A stretch of DNA of 64,000 nt from Serripes groenlandicus (Eukaryota; Mollusca; Bivalvia; Cardiida; Cardiidae): assembly GCA_031761405.1 (NCBI GenBank), contig JASEVX010000112.1:124001-188000 (forward strand), written 5' to 3'. Made by a program: the position numbers and the translations under genes. The notes beneath the pieces are model-generated. The model saw only the letters and a list, made by a program, of their open reading frames with translations. It had not been told where the DNA came from and made no database searches. Below, piece by piece: positions 56,612 to 64,000 of the stretch (within the stretch, counting starts at the first letter, position 1; every line of letters starts with the position of its first letter).

Positions 56612-56814
56612 GAATGCAGGAATGTGCAGGTTGATCTTAGTCTACATTGTTCACAACTGATGTTGTGATCAGACGGGACAGCATTATATTTATATAAACT
56701 AGTATTCCGGAAAATAGTCCTTATGATATAATATAATAATTGAATTGCAATAGAGCGTACATGTACACTGTATATGCACATTTCATTTCTAATCATCATA
56801 CTACCAATCTCACT
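56612..56814. other. Spacer
   Basis: Shared with 39350-39540 of copy A. No gene. Confidence 0.4.
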
Positions 56815-57745
56815 ATCTTTCTTTTTTCTTTCTTTCTCATTATCTTCCTCTCTCATTATCTTCCTTTCTCATTATCTTCCTCTCTCATTATCTTCCTCTC
56901 TCATTATCTTCCTTTCTCATTATCTTCCTCTCTCATTATCTTCCTCTCTCATTATCTTCCTTTCTCACTATCTTCCTTTCTCATTATCTTCTTTTCTCAC
57001 TATCTTCCTTTCTCACTATCTTCCTTTCTCATTATCTTCCCTTCTCACTATCTTCCTTTCTCATTATCTTCCTTTCTCATTATCTTCCTTTCTCGTTATC
57101 TTCCTTTCTCACTACCTTCCTTTCTCATTATCTTCCTTTCTCATTATCTTCCTTTCTCATTATCTTCCTTTCTCGTTATCTTCCTTTCTCACTATCTTCC
57201 TTTCTCACCATCTTCTTTTCTCACTATCTTCCTTTCTCATTATCTTCCTTTCTCGTTATCTTCCTTTCTCATTATCTTCCTTTCTCGTTATCTTCCTTTC
57301 TCACTATCTTCCTTTCTCACCATCTTCCTTTCTCACTATCTTCCTTTCTCATTATCTTCCTTTCTCGTTATCTTCCTTTCTCCTTATCTTCCTTTCTCGT
57401 TATCTTCCTTTCTCACTATCTTCCTTTCTCATTATCTTCCTTTCTCATTATCTTCCTTTCTCATTATCTTCCTTTCTCGTTAGCTTCCTTTCTCACTATC
57501 TTCCTTTCTCATTATCTTCCTTTCTCGTTATCTTCCTTTCTCATTATCTTCCTTTCTCGTTATCTTCCTTTCTCACTATCTTCCTTTCTCATTATCTTCC
57601 TTTCTCATTATCTTCCTTTATCATTATCTTCCTTTCTCGTTATCTTCCTTTCTCACTATCTTCCTTTCTCATTACCTTCCTTTCTCGTTATCTTCCTTTC
57701 TCATTATCTTCCTTTCTCGTTATCTTCCTTTCTCATTATCTTTCT
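56815..57745. repeat. Pyrimidine-rich 16-bp array, about 57 copies (copy B)
   Basis: The unit TTCCTTTCTCATTATC has a 16-bp period with ATT/ACT/GTT variation. It replaces the 56-bp array at the same place in copy A. The two long plus-strand frames over it follow from the repeat. Confidence 0.93.
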
Positions 57746-58099
57746 TTTTATCAATTCTCTTACATGCTTTCCTTTGTGAATAAAACATGAAATACAATAT
57801 ATCTAAATATCTTTTTGAAAAAATGCGCACAGGCACAAACTTTATTCTTTTATTTAATTGGCTACTTTTCATTAAAATCTTGAATTAAGTTATAAAATTC
57901 TCATGCATTTGAAAAGTATCTCTTCTTGATTAAACAATTTGAGGTGAAAGTTGGCTAGATCGCTTTGAATTATTTATTTCAATATGCACCGCCTTCAACA
58001 AAAATACCTAGAGAACGTCAAATCTTCTTACCGGAATGAACGCCTTTACGCTCTAGGTAAACAAAAGCGGACTGCTTTGCTTTAATGCTTGTTACATTA
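57746..58099. other. Probable 3' UTR and downstream region of TRIM-like gene B
   Basis: Same AT-rich sequence as 40216-40611 with indels. Minus-strand AATAAA near 57847 and 57972 are conserved. Confidence 0.4.
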
Positions 58100-59737
58100 T
58101 TACAGCAGAAATACTTGAATTGAGTTGTTGCTTGCACTACCAACATAGACTTTATATTCGTCGTATAGAATGCTGCGTGGTTTTGCAATTCCGTCCTTTT
58201 CATCTAGTATGACTTGACCTTCAGAAAGGTCAGATGATATCTCAAATATCTTGTTTGTTTTATAGCTACAAACAAATATTCGACCATCTTTACCCACAGT
58301 GATACCTCTTGGACATCTCAAGTCTTCGTGCGTAAAACTTGATATAACCTGACCGTCCAGTGTCATACTTGATACTTTGTGACTTGATAAATCAGATAAG
58401 TAGAGAATGTTGGTATCAGGACCCTGTGTCATGTTGTATACATCACCGAACCTAACAGTACCATGTGCGTCTTTGTCCTCTATGACTTGTTTAACAGTTC
58501 CACCCAAGTTCAGTATTTGTATTTGATGTGGAAAATAATAGGATACGATCAGTGTATTGTTACTATATACTATACCCTTACAGTATCCAAATTCACGTTT
58601 GTCTATAGTTTTCAGAACAGTTAGTGTGTCAGATATAGACACAAATAGAATCTTGTTATTGTTATAGGTTGTAACCGCAATCTTGTTATCATCAATTCTC
58701 GTCAAGTCCCAGGGTTTCACGTCTAACTTTAACTCTGATATAATGGTCTTACTTGTCATATCAATTAGTTTTATCTTATCATTGTTGTAGTCAGGGATGA
58801 CAAGTCTGTTATCAGAAAGTCTCTCCATACCTGCAATATTGCAAATTGTTTTGTCAGTTGATGTTTCTACCTGAATGTTTTCAATATGAATGGCAGGTCT
58901 ATCCTTCAATGCAAAAATTGTCCCTATTATCCCGTCTACAGTGCTCCTTGGTTTACACACATATCGATACTTTGTGATTTTGTTGTCATTTTCTACTGAC
59001 TCAAATCTCTTACCAAAAGTTCGTAACTGGGATTCTGCTTTTCTTGTAGCAACGAAAGCCTGATCTTCTTCGCCATTTTGTTTCACTGTTTCTATTTCGT
59101 TCAACATGGAGATGATATTCTTTACTGTAGTGTGGCAAGTCACTTCCAGAGCTTTCAATATTTCCAGATCTTCATTTCTTATCTTTGAAATACTTTTTAC
59201 CACCTCTTCAATGACAGCCGCGTATTGATTTTCCACTGCTTCAGTGTTATCTTTCACTCTCGGTAGACTTTCCTCAAAGTCCTTCTGTAATTGCGTTAGT
59301 CGAACTGTGACTTGCTTTAATCCGTCGGACGAAAGAGAGTCGTGACAGACGTCTGTTACGGATTTTACGTCTGTACAGTTTCTGTGGTTAACCTGTTTAC
59401 AAATATCACATATACATGTTTCATGGGACTTACAGTACCACTTAATCGGTTCATTTTGGTGCTCGTGACATTGTTCTGACTTTCTCTGTTTCTTTGACTT
59501 TGATGTGGGTATGTTGTCGGTAGTTTTAAGAACATGGTTTCTACTTAGCTTGTTTCGCTTGTGTGCCTGACAGCACTCTGTACAGAGGTAATCGTTACAG
59601 TCAACACAGAATCCTGAAGCTTTTAACTGTATGCCCTCATCTTTACAAGGATCACAATGGAAGATGTCTTTGACGCCAGTGTCTTTATTATATTCTTCGG
59701 ACATTCCTTCATTGCTGTCAAGTAATTGTTCTGCCAT
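58100..59737 (-). CDS. RING-less TRIM-like protein: two B-boxes, coiled coil, NHL-type propeller (copy B)
   Basis: This 545-residue intact single-exon paralogue of the gene at 40612-42249 has the same length, so no indels separate them. The zinc ligands of both B-boxes are conserved, though residue 56 is Cys here and His in A, next to the C52/C55 pair. By my count about 70 residues differ. About 19 lie in the first ~275, and residues ~198-278 (linker after the coiled coil) are identical. About 51 lie in the propeller, clustered in segments such as DRPAIHIEN (versus DISAFYIEN) and TTYNNNKILFV (versus TTFDKKKLLLV). The absence of stops in both copies argues that both are expressed genes. The 3.46-kb element lies about 240 bp beyond its start codon. 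Function is inferred by family, as for copy A. Confidence 0.9.
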   Translation of the reverse strand: MAEQLLDSNEGMSEEYNKDTGVKDIFHCDPCKDEGIQLKASGFCVDCNDYLCTECCQAHKRNKLSRNHVLKTTDNIPTSKSKKQRKSEQCHEHQNEPIKWYCKSHETCICDICKQVNHRNCTDVKSVTDVCHDSLSSDGLKQVTVRLTQLQKDFEESLPRVKDNTEAVENQYAAVIEEVVKSISKIRNEDLEILKALEVTCHTTVKNIISMLNEIETVKQNGEEDQAFVATRKAESQLRTFGKRFESVENDNKITKYRYVCKPRSTVDGIIGTIFALKDRPAIHIENIQVETSTDKTICNIAGMERLSDNRLVIPDYNNDKIKLIDMTSKTIISELKLDVKPWDLTRIDDNKIAVTTYNNNKILFVSISDTLTVLKTIDKREFGYCKGIVYSNNTLIVSYYFPHQIQILNLGGTVKQVIEDKDAHGTVRFGDVYNMTQGPDTNILYLSDLSSHKVSSMTLDGQVISSFTHEDLRCPRGITVGKDGRIFVCSYKTNKIFEISSDLSEGQVILDEKDGIAKPRSILYDEYKVYVGSASNNSIQVFLL

Positions 59738-59978
59738 TCTGTAATAAGAAACATGATCGCTTGTTGTTTCGTGAGAAATGCTGGTAAAACTTTCTGTATC
59801 ACGTTTAGAAAGTGTGACAATTGAGTGTTAAAACTGTTTGATTTACATGGAAACCAAATATTTTATTCGGTGTAATGTGACCTATGAATAAACTAAATTA
59901 CGATACAGGTTTGAATAAAACACGTAACTAGTTAGGGATTGTTTTGGTTAATCAAAAAGGACTCCTTTAATCCAAATA
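59738..59978. other. 5' flank of TRIM-like gene B
   Basis: Conserved with copy A up to the insertion point. The large element has moved any distal promoter elements 3.46 kb away. Confidence 0.5.
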
Positions 59979-61230
59979 AGTAGTATAGGCAGCTCTTGGG
60001 CCCCAAACAAAGACGACGTAATCGGCGGCCATTTTGTTGAACTAGTTACTATTTATAGTATCTCATTTGCATATAAGGATTGACACGAGTGAGGACGCCA
60101 TTGTGTTGACCTAGTTATTTATATACAATGACTGCGCATGCGTGGCGGCCATTTTGAATGATAGGTCTATATTTAGAATGACATCATGGGTATATATTTA
60201 GAAAGCTTTAACAATGGAGCAAGTGTTTCAGTAGCACCCTTCGGGCGAGACCACCAACGATTTGTCTCTAGCCTTCTACCAATAGATTCTAACGGGTATG
60301 TTGTTGGAACCCTCGAAAATAATGGCGGGGAAATTCGACCTAACCTTTGCTACATTGTTTCGGGAAACCTGACACGAGACATCCATACAACACGATATAT
60401 CCCTTTAATATGTCGTATAGTCGAGCCGAAGCACGCAGTCAAACATGTATGGTAAAGCAATAAATGTAACGTCTTACCTCGAGAACGTCCAGAGTTCAAA
60501 TGACAGATGCGCATGTCCTGACACCACGATCTATTTTTAGACACGTTGTTTCACAATCAGAAACACACCAGGTGTCCGAACAATAGACCATTGAAATGTT
60601 AATCTCTTTTAAAGGCGCCATACTGTCTGCGTCTATTTATTTAAGGCCGGAAACATGAACAATGCCCAATTGAAATGTCAATATCAATCTCCTTTAAAGG
60701 CGACACAGTGTCCAGCGTCTATTGATTTAAGGACGGAAACGTGGACAATGCCCCATTGACGTGTTGAAAATTAATCCCCTTATAAGGCGACATACTGTCT
60801 GCGTCTGAACACCTGCAACGAACGTGTTAACACTTGTCCCGAGAATAACCCTTTACATTGCTGTTCAAACGTTTATCCCTCATGATGAAAGTTTTTCTTG
60901 TGTCTAAATTTAAACTTGAAAAGTGTCACTGTAGTTATACACGACTTTACCAATTTGATGAGATTTCAAATATACGGGGAAAAGGAGCCCATTAAAAGCG
61001 TCAAATCAGTTTTTGCTAATTTGTATCACTATTTACGCTTTAACTTTTTCTCTTTATGCTACTTAATGATAGAGGTCACCAAAAGCTTTCATTTAAACCA
61101 AAGTTTGTCGCTATAATTGTTTACCGTTTTCGAGTTATGTAATATGTGAGATTTTTAAACCCCACAAAATGTGGACACGACATTTTCAGCGGATGGCTGA
61201 AGGGAAACTGAAACCTAATCATAAAGGACA
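59979..61230 (+). repeat. Left arm of the terminal inverted repeat
   Basis: The arm ends inward at ACCTAATCATAAAGGACA. There the left side jumps to AAGCTTTCATTTAAACC while the right side continues with ATACGTGGTGGAAAAAATTC in the reverse direction. It contains the ORF at 60186-60455. Confidence 0.9.
60186..60455 (+). CDS. Unknown 89-residue ORF in the left arm
   Basis: I do not recognise this protein. It starts MGIYLESFNNG and ends AVKHVW, with no signal peptide or membrane helix. An almost identical ORF lies in the right arm (62963-63232), reading inward as this one does. Arm identity alone can account for its presence twice, so conservation is not independent evidence. It may be a piece of a larger gene of the parent element or chance. 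Confidence 0.35.
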   Translation: MGIYLESFNNGASVSVAPFGRDHQRFVSSLLPIDSNGYVVGTLENNGGEIRPNLCYIVSGNLTRDIHTTRYIPLICRIVEPKHAVKHVW

Positions 61231-61963
61231 AAAGCTTTCATTTAAACCAAAGTTTGTCGCTATAATTGTTTACCGTTTTCGAGTTATGTAATATGAGAGA
61301 TTTTTAAACCCCCAAAATGAACCGATCCTCAAGTTTGATATACCGTTGGAAAGATCTCGTTGCGCCCTTTTCATATATGAAATTATGGTCCTACGACTAT
61401 TAGTTCTCTAGTTATCGTCGTTTTAAATATGTGTTTGTTTCAAACGGCGTCAAAAGTCTTCTCAATGCGTTAATGCCGATAACTCCTTTATTTCTTGTCC
61501 GATTGTAGTCGTGTTTGGAATCGTTGAAAAGGGTTTCGTAAACTCTATAGATTGAGGAGGTCAAACCGGAAGTTTGGTCTGTCTGTAAACCGGAAGTGAC
61601 GTCATTATATATTACAATGGTCATATCTTCCTTAGTTCTGAACCGATGTTTACAATTTGTATATCATTCGAAAGCTGTCATCGAGATACGGATATGTTCG
61701 AATTTGAAAGATAACCGATCAATGTTTTCATGACATTGTACTTTAAATAAGCAGCGCAATGGGTAAAAGAAAAACAAAGACATGAATACAATTTCTACAA
61801 TTTTATTATATAAACAAGTATTGTAGTTCGCAGAATCAAAAATAACTAACACTATTTATTGAACACATTATTTACAAATCACGATTCATTACAGTATGAA
61901 AATCATTGTCAATTCGTCTCATTAACCATCCGTGACGTCTATGAATAACTGTCCACCGTTCCG

Positions 61964-62260
61964 TTATGTTGTAAACGTGTTTAATTTAGGGCTCCCACCG
62001 GCATTTTCTTTCCGATAGTCACGTAGTCCCGGTGGTCCGTGCATTCGATACCCGTTTTTCTCATTTTCAATCCGGATATGTTTTCTTTTCCTGGCTACCT
62101 CTGACTTGGCTTGTTCGACAGCGTGAGCCATGGGCGTCACAAAGTTAATGGTAGGTTCTTTCATCTCCCCACCCATCTGAATTTTTTCCACCACGTATTG
62201 TCCTTTATGATTAGGTTTCAGTTTCCCTTCAGCCATCCGCTGAAAATGTCGTGTCCACAT
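61964..62260 (-). CDS. Unknown basic 98-residue ORF crossing the right arm and interior
   Basis: It begins MWTRHFQRMAEGKLKPN in the right arm and continues into the interior, with a KSEVARKRKHIRIENEKNG basic segment and a glycine-rich end. The left arm carries only the first ~22 codons before the junction. I do not recognise the family. A basic, small protein could be a remnant of a parent-element structural or terminal protein, but that is speculation. Confidence 0.4.
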   Translation of the reverse strand: MWTRHFQRMAEGKLKPNHKGQYVVEKIQMGGEMKEPTINFVTPMAHAVEQAKSEVARKRKHIRIENEKNGYRMHGPPGLRDYRKENAGGSPKLNTFTT

Positions 62261-63439
62261 TTTGTGGGGTTTAAAAATCTCACATATTACATAACTCGAA
62301 AACGGTAAACAATTATAGCGACAAACTTTGGTTTAAATGAAAGCTTTTGGTGACCTCTATCATTAAGTAGCATAAAGAGAAAAAGTTAAAGCGTAAATAG
62401 TGATACAAATTAGCAAAAACTGATTTGACGCTTTTAATGGGCTCCTTTTCCCCGTATATTTGAAATCTCATCAAATTGGTAAAGTCGTGTATAACTACAG
62501 TGACACTTTTCAAGTTTAAATTTAGACACAAGAAAAACTTTCATCATGAGGGATAAACGTTTGAACAGCAATGTAAAGGGTTATTCTCGGGACAAGTGTT
62601 AACACGTTCGTTGCAGGTGTTCAGACGCAGACAGTATGTCGCCTTATAAGGGGATTATTTTTCAACACGTTGTCCACGTTTCCGTCCTTAAATCAATAGA
62701 CGCTGGACACTGTGTCGCCTTTAAAAGAGATTGATATTGACATTTCAATTGGGCATTGTTCATGTTTCCGGCCTTAAATAAATAGACGCAGACAGTATGG
62801 CGCCTTTAAAAGAGATTAACATTTCAATGGTCTATTGTTCGGACACCTGGTGTGTTTCTGATTGTGAAATAACGTGTCTAAAAATAGATCGTGGTGTCAG
62901 GACATGCGCATCTGTCATTTGAACTCTGGACGTTCTCGAGGTAAGACGTTACATTTATTGCTTTACCATACATGTTTGACTGCGTGCTTCGGCTCGACTA
63001 TACGACATATTAAAGGGATATATCGTGTTGTATGGATGTCTCGTGTCAGGTTTCCCGAAACAATGTAGCAAAGGTTAGGTCGAATTTCCCCGCCATTATT
63101 TTCGAGGGTTCCAACAACATACCCGTTAGAATCTATTGGTAGAAGGCTAGAGACAAATCGTTGGTGGTCTCGCCCGAAGGGTGCTACTGAAACACTTGCT
63201 CCATTGTTAAAGCTTTCTAAATATAGACCCATGATGTCATTCTAAATATAGACCTATCATTCAAAATGGCCGCCACGCATGCGCAGTCATTGTATATAAA
63301 TAACTAGGTCAACACAATGGCGTCCTTACTCGTGTCAATCCTTATATGCAAATGAGATACTATAAATAGTAACTAGGTCAACAAAATGGCCGCCGATTAC
63401 GTCATCTTTGTTTGGGGCCCAAGAGCTGCCTATACTACT
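62199..63439 (-). repeat. Right arm of the terminal inverted repeat
   Basis: This is the reverse complement of 59979-61230, about 11 bp shorter from small indels. The final 26 bases are an exact inverse of the first 26. Confidence 0.9.
62963..63232 (-). CDS. Unknown 89-residue ORF in the right arm
   Basis: Counterpart of 60186-60455, with MGLYLESF instead of MGIYLESF at the start and the rest apparently the same. No family was recognised. Confidence 0.35.
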   Translation of the reverse strand: MGLYLESFNNGASVSVAPFGRDHQRFVSSLLPIDSNGYVVGTLENNGGEIRPNLCYIVSGNLTRDIHTTRYIPLICRIVEPKHAVKHVW

Positions 63440-63445
63440 CAAATA

Positions 63446-64000
63446 GATCAGTACCACGTGATGAACTCTGCCGCCAATTACAAATACATTGAATAAATAC
63501 AGATATCTGCACGGTAGAATGTAATCACGTTAATTCAGTACAGTTGTATTATCAAGTGTATGGACTGGTTCCAGTCTACCCGACTTAGTAAACGATTACA
63601 CCCCCAGAGATAGGATTAAAACTGAATTTTAATGTTCTATGCATAATTAGAATTCATAAACAACAATTATTAACGAAAATGTCAAAAGGCTAACAAACAG
63701 AAAACAAATAAAACTATCACTAAATTACCTTGTCGCCTAACCTGTCAACATAACGGATCGTTTTTCTTCCTCCTTCGACAAACGGGGTTTGTTTTGTGTA
63801 GTCCAGGTGATAACAACGTCACTCGGACATACTCGTCTTTAATCGTAAACATGAACTATATCCCGACAGCTGCACTGTTATCATTAACTGTAGAATCAGT
63901 ACTGCAAAACAAGAAGAAATTGACAAATTATGTAAAGTATTAAATATCGTCTACTACGGACTTGGTTAATTTTGACATTTTGAGAAATCGTATTTCCAAA
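63446..64000. other. Copy B upstream block, continuing beyond the window
   Basis: It matches 42714-43290 of copy A (GTACCACGTGATGAACTCTG, CTACCCGACTTAGTAAACGA, CGGATCGTTTTTCTTCCTCC), with small indels. No gene called. Confidence 0.6.

Larger units (their letters stand above)
59979..63439. mobile_element. Polinton-like non-autonomous element with 1.24-kb terminal inverted repeats
   Basis: The ends are AGTAGTATAGGCAGCTC...GAGCTGCCTATACTACT. CAAATA at 59973-59978 and 63440-63445 is a 6-bp target duplication, and copy A has one CAAATA at the empty site. AG/CT termini, long inverted repeats and a 6-bp TSD are the combination described for Polintons/Mavericks. The arms look about 98-99% identical in the parts I compared. 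No polymerase, integrase or capsid gene is inside. The interior (61231-62198) is about 970 bp and includes a direct repeat of arm sequence (61231-61318 versus 61081-61167). The assignment to Polintons is inference from the ends. Confidence 0.85.
45030..64000. repeat. Segmental duplication copy B (continues past the window)
   Basis: Collinear with copy A (28369-43420). It is longer because of the expanded 52-bp and 69-bp arrays, a ~1.9-kb insertion at about 50980-52924, the mariner-like dimer and the 3.46-kb terminal-inverted-repeat element. The last bases (GAGAAATCGTATTTCCAAA) still match copy A near 43262. Confidence 0.85.

Noticed and set aside
56740..57790. Hydrophobic plus-strand ORFs of 247 and 338 residues
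   Set aside because: They are translations of the 16-bp pyrimidine array; the frame survives only because the unit lacks stops.

Overview
This is eukaryotic nuclear DNA, AT-rich and dominated by repeats. It is most likely from a bivalve or related mollusc. The evidence is an intronless protostome-type (multiple-cysteine-cluster) Toll-like receptor, a pair of RING-less B-box/beta-propeller (TRIM-like) genes of the kind expanded in molluscs, tRNA-headed SINEs with (CAAT)n tails and a core motif common in bivalve DNA, hAT, non-LTR and Polinton/Maverick relics, and many minisatellites. The species assignment is inference. Nothing bacterial is present. Only three ORFs look like intact conventional genes, all on the minus strand: the TLR (4755-7238) and two TRIM-like paralogues (40612-42249 and 58100-59737).

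Layout. 1-600 is the 3' end of a non-LTR retrotransposon, followed by a 39-bp minisatellite (590-1143). 2560-3770 is a decayed hAT transposase and 4755-7238 is the TLR. 7560-9690 is a decayed LINE reverse transcriptase interrupted by a SINE with clean target-site duplications. 9.7-20 kb is mostly non-genic, with dispersed repeats, a four-copy 360-bp tandem array and a 7.7-kb interval bounded by a ~33-bp inverted repeat. 20-28 kb is a run of short palindromic MITEs with TTAA-type ends, mixed with 49-, 35- and 26-bp minisatellites.

From about 28.4 kb to the window end there is a large tandem segmental duplication. Copy A is about 28.37-43.4 kb. Copy B is about 45.0-64.0 kb and runs off the window. 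Each copy carries, in the same order, a decayed Polinton-type DNA polymerase B, a 137-bp array, a MITE fused to a 69-bp array, a tRNA-derived SINE, a second MITE, a pyrimidine-rich array and a TRIM-like gene. The two copies act as before/after versions of each other. The 58-bp array (A only) and the 52-bp array (B only) both lie inside the polymerase relic. A SINE and one MITE are present only in A. A Tc1/mariner-like dimer and a 3.46-kb element with 1.24-kb terminal inverted repeats, AG...CT ends and a 6-bp target-site duplication are present only in B.

The TLR is a predicted plasma-membrane or endosomal receptor and the TRIM-like proteins are predicted cytosolic. Both types are commonly linked to innate immunity, but nothing here shows that they work together. 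The most notable signals are the repeated birth of minisatellites inside transposon relics, the young Polinton-like foldback element, and the uneven divergence of the TRIM paralogues, which is concentrated in the propeller.
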